Origin: an uncultured Prevotella sp.
GTDB lineage: Bacteria > Bacteroidota > Bacteroidia > Bacteroidales > Bacteroidaceae
Reading direction: 5' to 3'
DNA: 36,623 nt
Assembly: GCA_944320255.1 (NCBI GenBank)
Contig: CALUGU010000016.1
Location: forward strand, 1 to 36,623
In this document: piece after piece, positions 16,601 through 24,238 of the stretch
Layout: each line of letters starts with the position of its first letter
Numbering within the stretch: the first letter of the stretch is position 1
The notes under the pieces: generated by a model
Seen by the model: only the letters and a program-made list of their open reading frames with translations
Told to the model about the DNA's origin: nothing
The model's database searches: none
Made by a program: the position numbers and the translations under genes

Positions 16601-16765
16601 CGCACACTTTTAGCATAACTAAACGTATCAACCTTATTTCCAACGCATTACGTTTGCACACGATTTTATGCGTTATTCAGGCCCGAAGTAAGAAAATTTT
16701 TCGCCAAAGCCGTTCTACGTGCTCAACGAAAATCAATAAGTAAGCGAAACGGGCGTTTTGCTTAC

Positions 16766-17620
16766 TTATTGATTTAGCCTCACGACCCTTACGCCCGTCA
16801 TTGTGCGTTGCCGTTGCAGGTAACGGTAAAGCGTCATGGGCTCCTCCACAACCTTGTGCCTCAAGCTCGACGCATTGAGCAGGTGCAGGCCGTCGTCGTG
16901 CCACACGGCGAAGCCTATGTGCTGGATGTCAAGCCCTTTGAGCGATGTAGTCAGGGCTATGATGTCGCCGTCTTTCACCACCTTGCGCATCAACGCCGTG
17001 TTGCCCACGAGCGACTTCGGCACATACCGGTACGACTTCTTGTTCAATTCACGCTCCGTGGCCGCTATCGCAGGCACGTATCCGGGGTTTTCCTTCAGCA
17101 TCTTGTACTTGCCGGGATATGTTGACATATAATTTACGGCTATCCGTTGCACCGCCGTGAACGGCGGATCGGGGCTTTGCACCTCGCTGCACAGCCCCTT
17201 GGCCGTGTTGTCGGCTATCCAGTCGGTAAAGTAATGCAGGCGCTTTGTGTAGTGAGGGGCAGCCCCGCCCCGGTAACGTATCTTGCAAAGGTTGCCGCAA
17301 AAAGCCTTGAAGGTGTACGCCTTTTGGCTGACGCACATGGCCAACGCCGTGACGTTCTCCACGTAAGTGGTGCAGTCAAGCTGGCGCAGGTTCACCACGA
17401 GCTTCTCCGTCCGGTTCACTTCCAGCGTGTGCGCCACGTAAGGCAAGCCCTTTAGCCGGCGTGCAAAGTATATCACGATGTTCGTGCCTTGCGGCTGGCG
17501 GCGCGCCCCGTCGAGCAGCTCCATCACCTTAAGGCTGTCCGCCTTGTCATACTGCACTTCGTAAGCCGAGGCGCAAGTGAAGCTGAATGCAAAAAAGATT
17601 AATGCTGCTATAAATCGCAT
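16766..17620 (-). CDS. DUF1460 protein, amidase-like cell-wall hydrolase fold
   Basis: A 284-aa exported protein of the DUF1460 family, which has an NlpC/P60-like fold and is often described as N-acetylmuramoyl-L-alanine amidase-like. The N terminus MRFIAALIFFAFSFTCASAY is a signal peptide, possibly cleaved after ASA; a Cys at residue 16 is not in a clean lipobox. The candidate nucleophile is C83 in LRQLDCTTYVENV, and the partner histidine is in LDIQHIGFAVWHDDGLHLLNASS. YRGGAAPHYTKRLHYFTDWI is another family block. It follows the oxidoreductase gene by 138 nt with a hairpin in between, so co-transcription is unsure. The enzymatic activity is inferred from the fold. Confidence 0.85.
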   Translation of the reverse strand: MRFIAALIFFAFSFTCASAYEVQYDKADSLKVMELLDGARRQPQGTNIVIYFARRLKGLPYVAHTLEVNRTEKLVVNLRQLDCTTYVENVTALAMCVSQKAYTFKAFCGNLCKIRYRGGAAPHYTKRLHYFTDWIADNTAKGLCSEVQSPDPPFTAVQRIAVNYMSTYPGKYKMLKENPGYVPAIAATERELNKKSYRYVPKSLVGNTALMRKVVKDGDIIALTTSLKGLDIQHIGFAVWHDDGLHLLNASSLRHKVVEEPMTLYRYLQRQRTMTGVRVVRLNQ

Positions 17621-17688
17621 ATCTTGAGTTTCTAAATGTGAAAGGTTTAAGAAATAAAGAATAAAACATAAAACAACGATGAGGAAGA

Positions 17689-17748
17689 ATTAAGAATGAA
17701 GACCAGACAGCCACAAGGCAAGCCAATCCTCCGTTCTTCACCCTTAAT
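17689..17748. terminator. Weak inverted repeat between oxidoreductase and DUF1460 genes
   Basis: ATTAAGAATGAAGAC (17689-17703) is complementary, with two mismatches and one gap, to GTTCTTCACCCTTAAT (17733-17748). It lies just past the stop of the oxidoreductase gene and resembles the TTAAG-type repeats near 21.7 and 25.2 kb. Confidence 0.45.
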
Positions 17749-17758
17749 CCCAAATCAC

Positions 17759-18742
17759 CTAAAACTTACCGAGTATGCGGTCCATCACCCAGTTGACGGG
17801 CGTCGCCGACACACTCGTGCATGAACAGACGCCGAAGCCCTGCAAGTCTTCAATCACGGCCTTGATGAGCGGCAGCTGCACGTATGGCGGATTAGACACG
17901 TCGATGCTCGTGGTGCCGTCGCTCGTAACCACCTTGATCGGGTCGTAGCTGAACACCGAGAAGCATATCATGCCCTTGTCGCCGACAATCTCGATGGTGT
18001 CCTCCTGTGCCGACTTATGACCGGCAAAGCACCACGAGCCGCTGCCCGTAAGCCCGCTCTCAAAACGGAAACACGCGCTCACGGTGTCCTCGGCGGCATA
18101 CAGTCCGCCACGGTTGGCGCACATCCCCTCGGCCTCAGTTATCACGCCGAATATGTCTTGCAGCAGGTCGAGCTGGTGGGCGGCCATGTCGTAAAAGTAG
18201 CCTCCGCCCGCAATATCAGGCTGCAACCTCCACGGAAGCTGCCCGGCTGAAGGGTAATCCTCGGCACGCGGCGGACACGAGTAGCGTATCTGCACGTTCA
18301 TCACACGCCCGATGGTCTTCTGGCCGATGATGTCTTTCACCCTGCGGAAGTAAGGCAGGTATCTCCTGTAATAAGCCACAAAGCACGGCACGCCGGTCTG
18401 CTCGCTCACGCGGTTCACCCTTGCGCAGTCATCATAGTTGGCAGCCAGCGGCTTCTCCACGTACACAGGCTTGCCGGCGCGCATCGCCATTATCGCGAAC
18501 GTGGCGTGGCTCGACGGCGGCGTGGCCACATACACGGCGTTGACGTCAGGGTCGTCAATCAGTTCCTGGGCGTCGGTGTACCATTTCTTCACATTGTGCC
18601 GCTCGGCATACGAGCGCGCCTTCTTCTCGTTGCGGCTCATCACGGCGACCACCTCGGAACCTTCCACCTCGCTGAAGGCCGGGCCTGACTTCTTCTCTGC
18701 CACTTCGCCGCAGCCGATAAATCCCCACTTAAGTAATTTCAT
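17759..18742 (-). CDS. Gfo/Idh/MocA family oxidoreductase
   Basis: A 327-aa NAD(P)-dependent oxidoreductase of the Gfo/Idh/MocA family, which acts on sugars, inositol and related polyols. The N-terminal Rossmann domain shows GFIGCGEVA (G10-C-G12), then ATPPSSHA and the signature EKP at residues 96-98. The C-terminal domain has GGYFYDMAAHQLDLLQDIFG with the family's conserved aspartate/histidine region. There is no signal peptide, so it is cytoplasmic, unlike the secreted glycosidase-type members. No sugar gene cluster surrounds it, so the substrate cannot be named. Confidence 0.9.
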   Translation of the reverse strand: MKLLKWGFIGCGEVAEKKSGPAFSEVEGSEVVAVMSRNEKKARSYAERHNVKKWYTDAQELIDDPDVNAVYVATPPSSHATFAIMAMRAGKPVYVEKPLAANYDDCARVNRVSEQTGVPCFVAYYRRYLPYFRRVKDIIGQKTIGRVMNVQIRYSCPPRAEDYPSAGQLPWRLQPDIAGGGYFYDMAAHQLDLLQDIFGVITEAEGMCANRGGLYAAEDTVSACFRFESGLTGSGSWCFAGHKSAQEDTIEIVGDKGMICFSVFSYDPIKVVTSDGTTSIDVSNPPYVQLPLIKAVIEDLQGFGVCSCTSVSATPVNWVMDRILGKF

Positions 18743-18826
18743 GTCTCTGTTTACCTTTTAATATAATATGCCGCACCCTGCCTACAGCCTACAGGCCGGG
18801 ACGGGAGCGCGCTTAACGTTTTGGCG

Positions 18827-18834
18827 CAAAGTTA
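18827..18834 (-). promoter_or_regulatory. Probable -7 box for the oxidoreductase gene
   Basis: TAACTTTG on the minus strand fits TAnnTTTG. The ATG lies 84 nt downstream, implying a leader of about 75 nt. No matching TTTG is at the right -33 distance. Confidence 0.45.
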
Positions 18835-18879
18835 GCAATTTTTATCCATACAATGGTTCCATATTACATTTTATATTGC

Positions 18880-18887
18880 TACCTTTG
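18880..18887 (+). promoter_or_regulatory. Probable -7 box for the membrane protein-hisB run
   Basis: TACCTTTG fits TAnnTTTG and lies 34 nt before the ATG at 18922. The -33 element is not clear. It makes the in-frame start at 18853 impossible if used. Confidence 0.5.
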
Positions 18888-18921
18888 CAACATAAACACA
18901 TCCATAATAAAACAAATTGAA

Positions 18922-19812
18922 ATGGATAATATCAAAAAATCATCAATAAGCAAAAGCCGAAGCTACACGGCGTGCCTGTCTGAAGCCCACAGGATGCTGT
19001 TCGACAACTTCCGCGTGATATTCAGCCGCACATGGGTTTACGCCGCGGCCGTGGCTGTCATGTGGGCGGTTTTCGCCTCGCTTGTCACCCACGCCTTGCT
19101 CTACGGCCTTAACACCGGCATCAGCATCGCCGCAGACGCCGCCCTGCTGCTGACCGTGGCGGCGTCGGTGGTATTCTTCGCAAGGGTGATGCACCTCGTC
19201 AACGGACGCCCGATGAAATGGAACATCGCACGCAGCGCGGCATTGGCTGCCTGCTTCATCGCCCTCATCGTCGTTATTGCAGCCGTCTGCGCAGCCATAT
19301 TCTACGGCTACGTCGTCAACAGCCAACCGGTGTATCCCGTTGACTTACGCCCGCTCGCCACGGCCACGACCGTGTCGTCAGTCGTTTTCGTCCTCATAAT
19401 GCTGCCTTACGTTTATGCTTCGATAAAGTACCTCACCGAGCCTGAAAGCAAGTTGGGCAACATATTGACAAAGGCTTACGTAACCGGCCTGCGGCATTGG
19501 GGCTTCATTTTCACGGCCATGCTGCTTGCCGTCCTCTGCGTATTGGTTGTCAGCCTGTTCGTTTCCATACCGATGCACATCGTCACTACGGCCAACGCCT
19601 ACTCCGTCTTCGGCGTCAACTTCATAGGCGACCCAACCGGACTGCCGTCTTATTTCCCATTCATTGAGTGCTCGGTGTTCGTCTTGACATTCTTCATCTG
19701 GGCTTACCTCGACATATTCATCATCTTCGTAAGCTATTTCCTTTACGGCAGCATAGCGACTAAGGAGAAAGAGAAAAGGGCATTTCTTAAAAACGAAAAG
19801 CAAACGGCATGA
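18922..19812 (+). CDS. Unrecognised six-helix membrane protein coupled to hisB
   Basis: A 296-aa integral membrane protein I do not recognise. After a polar N terminus ([15 protein letters not shown]) there are about six hydrophobic segments. The first is [18 protein letters not shown]; others include [68 protein letters not shown] and [20 protein letters not shown]. The C terminus is basic ([16 protein letters not shown]) and cytoplasmic. No transport or catalytic motif is visible. Its stop overlaps the hisB start as ATGA, so translation is probably coupled. I choose the ATG at 18922 because the frame upstream runs through the promoter. A link to histidine synthesis is possible but unsupported by motifs. 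Confidence 0.75.
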   Translation: MDNIKKSSISKSRSYTACLSEAHRMLFDNFRVIFSRTWVYAAAVAVMWAVFASLVTHALLYGLNTGISIAADAALLLTVAASVVFFARVMHLVNGRPMKWNIARSAALAACFIALIVVIAAVCAAIFYGYVVNSQPVYPVDLRPLATATTVSSVVFVLIMLPYVYASIKYLTEPESKLGNILTKAYVTGLRHWGFIFTAMLLAVLCVLVVSLFVSIPMHIVTTANAYSVFGVNFIGDPTGLPSYFPFIECSVFVLTFFIWAYLDIFIIFVSYFLYGSIATKEKEKRAFLKNEKQTA

Positions 19813-20885
19813 AACAACAACGCATACTTTTCATCGACAGGGACGGCACCTTGGTGGAAGAACCGCACGACGAGCAGGTGGATTCGTTCGCAAAACTGAA
19901 GTTCACCAAGGGCGTGTTCAAGAACCTTGCGTTCATAAAGGAGAAGTTAGACTTCCGCTTCGTAATGGTGAGCAACCAAGACGGACTGGGCACAAGCTCG
20001 TTCCCTGAAGAAACGTTCTGGCCCGTGCACAACTTCATACTCCAGACTTTGGAAGGCGAAGGCATAACTTTCGACGACATACTCATCGACAGGCATTTCC
20101 CCGAAGACAACCATCCGTGCCGCAAACCGGGCACGGGGATGCTGACAGAGTACATCGGCAACCCGGCATACGACATCAAGGGAAGCTACGTAATAGGCGA
20201 CAGGGAGACCGACAAGCAGCTCGCCGACAACCTCGGATGCAACGCCTTGATACTCGGACGCGACGGAATGACGTGGGAAAAGATAGCCGAAACGCTCTTC
20301 GCCGGCGAACGCACGGCTGAAACAAGGCGGACTACGAAAGAGACTGACATCTTCGTTTCACTCAACATCGACGGTTCGGGAAAGTGCGACATATCAACAG
20401 GCATCGGCTTCTTCGACCATATGATAGAGCAAATAGGCCGCCACGGAATGATGGACTTGACCGTGCACGCCAAGGGAGACCTCAACGTTGACGGCCACCA
20501 CACTATCGAAGACACCGCCATAACGCTCGGAGAGTGCATAAGGAAGGCCCTCGGCGACAAGCGCGGAATTGAGCGTTACGGCTATTGCCTGCCTATGGAC
20601 GACAGCCTGTGCCAAGTAAGCCTCGACTTCGGAGGCCGCCCCTGGTTAGTGTGGGACGCCGACTTCAAGCGCGAAAAGATTGGAGACATGCCCACGGAGA
20701 TGTTCATCCATTTCTTCAAAAGCCTTAGCGACGCGGCCATGATGAACCTGAACATCAAGGCCGAGGGACAAAACGAGCACCACAAGATTGAAGGGATATT
20801 CAAGGCTTTGGCACGAGCCTTGCGCATGGCGGTGAAGCGTGACATCTTCCACTACGAACTGCCAACCACCAAGGGGGCATTGTAA
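19809..20885 (+). CDS. hisB: Bifunctional histidinol-phosphatase / imidazoleglycerol-phosphate dehydratase
   Basis: HisB carries steps 6 and 8 of histidine synthesis on one chain. The N-terminal HAD phosphatase (about residues 1-165) has FIDRDGT with D10 and D12 and a later GDRETD acidic motif. The C-terminal dehydratase (about 168-358) has [11 protein letters not shown] and [18 protein letters not shown], the two HHxxE metal motifs. In the phosphatase the zinc-loop cysteines of E. coli HisB (C..H.....C.C) read [11 protein letters not shown], so two Cys ligands are replaced by D and H. Length (358 aa) is normal. No other his gene is in the window. It overlaps the membrane protein gene by 4 nt and is followed 58 nt later by the flavodoxin-ferredoxin gene. 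Confidence 0.95.
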   Translation: MKQQRILFIDRDGTLVEEPHDEQVDSFAKLKFTKGVFKNLAFIKEKLDFRFVMVSNQDGLGTSSFPEETFWPVHNFILQTLEGEGITFDDILIDRHFPEDNHPCRKPGTGMLTEYIGNPAYDIKGSYVIGDRETDKQLADNLGCNALILGRDGMTWEKIAETLFAGERTAETRRTTKETDIFVSLNIDGSGKCDISTGIGFFDHMIEQIGRHGMMDLTVHAKGDLNVDGHHTIEDTAITLGECIRKALGDKRGIERYGYCLPMDDSLCQVSLDFGGRPWLVWDADFKREKIGDMPTEMFIHFFKSLSDAAMMNLNIKAEGQNEHHKIEGIFKALARALRMAVKRDIFHYELPTTKGAL

Positions 20886-20943
20886 GTACGGCTTACAACG
20901 CCTTCTTTTTTTGCAACACACTAAAAAAGAAAACCATCACGAC

Positions 20944-21711
20944 ATGATATTCTACCTTTCAGGCACAGGAAACACCAGATGGGCGGCAAGCGTAATAGCC
21001 GAGCATACGGGCGAAGAGCTGATTGACATAACAAAAGCCGGCGACCGGCAAACGCCTTACACTCTCGCCGAAGGTGAACGCATTGGCTTTTGCTTCCCCG
21101 TGCACGGCTGGCGTCCGCCCGTGATTTTCAGGACATTCGTCAAACACCTGCGCTTCACCAACCCGCAAGGACACTACTGTTACGCGCTTTGCACGGCCGG
21201 CGACGACATCGGCGAGACCATCAAGATACTGAAAAAAGACCTTGACTCCGTAGGCTTAAAGCTCGACAGCGCTTTCTCGCTGATAATGCCGGAGTCATAC
21301 GTCGGGCTGCCGTTTATGGATGTTGACACGCCGGAAAAGGAAAAGATGAAGAAAGAAAAGGCCGCAGCCGACCTCGCCCGGCACGTAAAAACAATAACCG
21401 AAAGGGAACGCGGCGTGGAAGAACTGGCAACGGGCCGGTGGCCGCGGATAAACAGCCGGCTGCTGGGCGGTGTCTTCACAAACTGCCTGATTACCGACAA
21501 ACCGTTCCGCGTGACGACTGACAAGTGCATAGGATGCGGCATTTGCGCCGCTTCATGCCCTACAGACAACATCGAGATGACAGACGGCAGGCCGCAATGG
21601 AAGCACGACGGCACGTGCCTCACCTGCTTCTCCTGCTACCACCACTGCCCAAACCACGCCATTGAATACGGGCGGAGGACAAAGAACAAAGGGCAATACT
21701 TTTTTAAGTGA
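20944..21711 (+). CDS. EFR1-type flavodoxin-ferredoxin protein
   Basis: A 255-aa electron-transfer protein of the EFR1 type. The N-terminal flavodoxin-like domain begins IFYLSGTGNTRWAA, a phosphate-binding loop for FMN. The C-terminal part carries two [4Fe-4S] ferredoxin motifs: CIGCGICAASCP and CLTCFSCYHHCP. No membrane segment or signal is visible, so it is cytoplasmic. The redox partner is unknown. The frame is open 35 codons further up, but that part overlaps the end of hisB, so I choose the ATG at 20944. It ends the plus-strand run and directly faces the YggS gene across an AT-rich inverted repeat. Confidence 0.87.
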   Translation: MIFYLSGTGNTRWAASVIAEHTGEELIDITKAGDRQTPYTLAEGERIGFCFPVHGWRPPVIFRTFVKHLRFTNPQGHYCYALCTAGDDIGETIKILKKDLDSVGLKLDSAFSLIMPESYVGLPFMDVDTPEKEKMKKEKAAADLARHVKTITERERGVEELATGRWPRINSRLLGGVFTNCLITDKPFRVTTDKCIGCGICAASCPTDNIEMTDGRPQWKHDGTCLTCFSCYHHCPNHAIEYGRRTKNKGQYFFK

Positions 21712-21713
21712 AG

Positions 21714-21812
21714 AGTTAAGAGCTAAAAATTAAGAGTTAAGAAAAGATGCAACATAAAGGCTTATCACCAACAAAGCATATTTTCTTAACTCTTAATTTT
21801 TAACTCTTAACT
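21714..21812. repeat. AT-rich inverted repeat, 37-nt arms, filling a convergent gap
   Basis: Arms 21714-21750 and 21776-21812 pair at 35 of 37 positions, with a 25-nt loop. They consist of TTAAGAG/TTAAAAATTAAGAG words and end at the loop in AAGAAAA(G/T)ATGC. The right arm touches the yggS stop codon and the left starts 2 nt after the ferredoxin stop, so it is the whole spacer. It shares its loop-side core CAAAGCATATTTTC with repeats at 25163 and 31265. Confidence 0.95.
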
Positions 21813-22493
21813 TTAATAAACTCTCTCTCCGAAGATGGCGGTGCCCACGCGAACCATCGTGCTGCGGCACTTTACGGCTATCCCATAGTCGCCGCTCATA
21901 CCCCAAGAACGCTCACAGAAACTGTCGTCATCGGCAAAATACTTACCTTTCACCTCATCGAAGAAGGCCGCGGCGGTGTCAAACTCACGCTTGATTTGCT
22001 CCTCGTCGTCAACATTCGAGGCCATCATCATCAGCCCGCAAATCTTAACGTTGGCCAGTTCGCGCCACTCCCCGGCCTCAAGCATCTCACGGCAGGCGTC
22101 GAGGGTGAAGCCGTACTTGGTGGCCTCCTCGGCTATGTGCAGCTCAAGCAGCACGTTGACGACGCGCCCGTGCTTGGCCGCCTGCTTGTTGATTTCCTTC
22201 AACAGCTTCACCGAGTCAACCGCGTCGATCATCGAGATGTAAGGCGCGATGTACTTCACCTTGTTCGTCTGCAAGTGGCCGATGAAGTGCCACTCGATGT
22301 CTTTCGGCAACACTTCATGCTTTTTCGCCAGCTCTTGCTCGTGGCTCTCGCCGAAGATGCGCTGCCCGGCGGCGTAAGCCGCCTCTATGTATTCGGCCGG
22401 ATGGAACTTGCTCACCGCCACCAACTTGACGCCGGCGGGCAGGGTGTCCCTTACCGCGCGCAAGTTTGACGCCACGTCAACGTTGAGTGTCAT
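21813..22493 (-). CDS. YggS/PROSC-type PLP homeostasis protein
   Basis: A 226-aa single-domain PLP-binding protein of the YggS/YBL036C/PROSC family, which buffers pyridoxal phosphate rather than catalysing a known reaction. The PLP lysine is K29 in LVAVSKF. IEWHFIGHLQTNKVK is the strongly conserved segment, and SWGMSGDY and VRVGTAIFGER form the C-terminal phosphate-binding region. The motif usually written FGENxxQE appears as FGESHEQE. Its ATG overlaps the stop of the DUF4494 gene as ATGA, so translation is probably coupled. The family is certain; partner enzymes are unknown. Confidence 0.93.
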   Translation of the reverse strand: MTLNVDVASNLRAVRDTLPAGVKLVAVSKFHPAEYIEAAYAAGQRIFGESHEQELAKKHEVLPKDIEWHFIGHLQTNKVKYIAPYISMIDAVDSVKLLKEINKQAAKHGRVVNVLLELHIAEEATKYGFTLDACREMLEAGEWRELANVKICGLMMMASNVDDEEQIKREFDTAAAFFDEVKGKYFADDDSFCERSWGMSGDYGIAVKCRSTMVRVGTAIFGERVY

Positions 22494-23008
22494 TTCGCGT
22501 CCTCCCCTTTCGCCTCCTGCTCATACTCCGGTTTGTCGTCGGTCTCGGCCTTGGCGGCGTTGATCTTGTTATGCTCGAACACGTCCATAATCTGCGTTTC
22601 GGCGACAGAGGCTATCACGTAGTCGATCATCGTGCCGCCCATCACCTCGTCGATGCTCTTGACGGCTTGCGGCAAAGAGGCCGCATGGACAAGGTAGTTT
22701 ACGTTGGAGCGTTTCTCCTTCTCGGTCTTGTCGTCGATGGTGATGAACTGCAATTTAGTCTTATACCAACGGTCGGCCGAAGGCGAATCGCTAAAGAACA
22801 CCTCGCCGTAAGCTGCTTTCTTGATGTCGCGCACTTCAAACTCACCACTTATGTACGCCGACATCTCGTCTATAATGCTCGACTCCGCCTCGGTGAAGCT
22901 GAGCGCGTCCACTGTATATGTCTCGGTCACTTTCTTCTGGGTGCCGTCTTCCATTGTCTTTTCGTAACGGATCTTACACTCAAACCATGTTGTTGTCCTG
23001 CTTCTCAT
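22490..23008 (-). CDS. DUF4494 family protein
   Basis: A 172-aa soluble protein that I recognise as the Bacteroidetes DUF4494 family; function unknown. The N-terminal half begins WFECKIRYEKTMEDGTQKKV and continues with EAESSIIDEM and RWYKTKLQFITIDD. This suggests a small alpha/beta domain. The last ~25 residues are acidic and disordered (ETDDKPEYEQEAKGEDAK), a tail that may be specific to this lineage. No signal peptide or membrane segment. It precedes yggS with a 4-nt overlap and has its own promoter at 23049-23079, so the two form an operon. The conserved pairing suggests a shared context but does not define a role. Confidence 0.8.
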   Translation of the reverse strand: MRSRTTTWFECKIRYEKTMEDGTQKKVTETYTVDALSFTEAESSIIDEMSAYISGEFEVRDIKKAAYGEVFFSDSPSADRWYKTKLQFITIDDKTEKEKRSNVNYLVHAASLPQAVKSIDEVMGGTMIDYVIASVAETQIMDVFEHNKINAAKAETDDKPEYEQEAKGEDAK

Positions 23009-23048
23009 TTCTTTTGTTGTTTTATTATGTTGTTCGTTTTATCCAATG

Positions 23049-23079
23049 CAAAAGTAATCAAATATCACGATAACGCAAA
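23049..23079 (-). promoter_or_regulatory. Bacteroidetes-type promoter for DUF4494-yggS
   Basis: On the minus strand TTTG (23079-23076), a 19-nt spacer and TACTTTTG (23056-23049) match the consensus. The DUF4494 ATG is 40 nt beyond the -7 box. Confidence 0.75.
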
Positions 23080-23290
23080 ATCATAAAACGGCAAAATGCC
23101 GCACGCCTGAAGCAAAAACGGCGGAGCGTTTGCAAGAGACAGCAAAACGCACCGCCGTTTGCCGTCTTTCACCGCCCGTTTTACGGCTTCTTGCAAGCCA
23201 AGTTGCCGTCTCTTGTAAAGCGCATTGCAAAACGCCCTGAAGCAAAGGCCCGGCACAGCCTCGCGCAAAGCACGCATTTATCTGCGTAAG
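23080..23290. repeat. GC-rich nested hairpins between divergent genes
   Basis: The 344-nt gap between DUF4494 and truA has no gene. Between its two promoters lies a hairpin with 16-nt arms and one mismatch: AAACGGCGGAGCGTTT at 23116-23131 with 23145-23160, 13-nt loop. A competing longer-range pair matches 15 of 17: TTTGCAAGAGACAGCAA at 23129-23145 with 23203-23219. The two pairings share bases 23129-23131 and 23145, so both full stems cannot form together. The 12-mer AAACGCCCTGAA recurs near 33500. Confidence 0.8.
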
Positions 23291-23322
23291 TTTGTCGCCT
23301 ACGCCATTTTTTTGTACTTTTG
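23291..23322 (+). promoter_or_regulatory. Bacteroidetes-type promoter for truA
   Basis: TTTG at 23291-23294, a 20-nt spacer and TACTTTTG at 23315-23322, a full match to the consensus. It supports the ATG at 23353 over the TTG at 23320. Confidence 0.8.
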
Positions 23323-23352
23323 CACCTTGGTTTACAGAATAACGCAATCGAT

Positions 23353-24093
23353 ATGCAAAGATATTTCCTTTACCTGAAATATGACGGCACGGCCTTCCAC
23401 GGCTGGCAGGTGCAGCCCAACGCGCGCACCGTGCAGCAGGAGGTGGAAAAGGCCCTGTCAACCCTGTTGCGCCGTGAGACGCCCGTAACCGGGGCCGGGC
23501 GCACCGACACAGGCGTGCACGCGCGCATGATGGTGGCCCACTTCGACGCCGAGGCGGGGCTTGACTGCCGCCAACTCGTCTACAGGCTGAACGGCTTGCT
23601 GCCGCGGGACGTGTCAGCCGACGCGGCGGTGCCGGTAAGCGGGGACATGCACGCACGCTTCAGTGCAACCTCGCGCACGTACCATTATTATATACACCAG
23701 CGCAAAGACCCGTTCATGAGGGCGTACTCGTGCGGACTGTTTTACCCCCTGGACTTCGACGCCATGAACCGCGCCGCCGCCGTCCTTACGGAATACGACG
23801 ACTTCGCGGCGTTCTGCAAAAGCAATTCAGACGTGAAGACCACGCTGTGCAAAGTAACCGAGGCGAGATGGGTGCGCGACGGCGAATACGCCTGGCACTT
23901 CGTGATCACCGCCAACCGCTTCCTCCGCAACATGGTGAGGGCCATCGTAGGCACCCTCGTTGACGTGGGCCGCGGACGCATTGACATCGAAGGCTTCAGG
24001 CAAGTGATTGAGGGTCGCAGGCGTTCAGGCGCGGGCGAGAGTATGCCCGGCAACGCCCTTTTCCTCGAAAATATTGAATATAACTTGAAATAA
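23353..24093 (+). CDS. truA: tRNA pseudouridine synthase A
   Basis: TruA isomerises uridines 38-40 in the anticodon stem of many tRNAs to pseudouridine. The 246-aa product has the catalytic aspartate D52 in GAGRTDTGVHA. Other family blocks are YDGTAFHGWQ near the N terminus, SATSRTYHYYI, FLRNMVRAIVGTL, and a C-terminal PGNALFLENIEY. Length is normal. The start is the ATG at 23353 (MQRYFLYLKYDG); the frame continues upstream only into the promoter. A long repeat separates it from the EamA gene. Confidence 0.95.
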   Translation: MQRYFLYLKYDGTAFHGWQVQPNARTVQQEVEKALSTLLRRETPVTGAGRTDTGVHARMMVAHFDAEAGLDCRQLVYRLNGLLPRDVSADAAVPVSGDMHARFSATSRTYHYYIHQRKDPFMRAYSCGLFYPLDFDAMNRAAAVLTEYDDFAAFCKSNSDVKTTLCKVTEARWVRDGEYAWHFVITANRFLRNMVRAIVGTLVDVGRGRIDIEGFRQVIEGRRRSGAGESMPGNALFLENIEYNLK

Positions 24094-24098
24094 TGAAT

Positions 24099-24212
24099 AA
24101 TGAATAATTAAAAATGAAAAATGAAGTATGATGAATGAAGAATGAGCTTAACTTCATAAATTACAAAGTTCATTAATTCTTAATTTTCACTTTTCATTCT
24201 TAATTATTCATT
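24099..24212. repeat. AT-rich inverted repeat of AATGAA words between truA and the EamA gene
   Basis: AATGAATAATT... at 24099-24125 pairs with 24186-24212 at 25 of 27 positions. The rest of the spacer (24094-24238) is made of further AATGAA, TTAATTC and TTCATT words. It differs in sequence from the TTAAGAG repeats but is built the same way. Transcription from truA into the EamA gene would have to pass it. Confidence 0.85.
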
Positions 24213-24238
24213 TTTCATTCTTAATTTTTAATTTAAAT

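Noticed and set aside
23320-23352. TTG start for truA
   Set aside because: It lies within the -7 box of a well-matched promoter and adds residues not found in the family.
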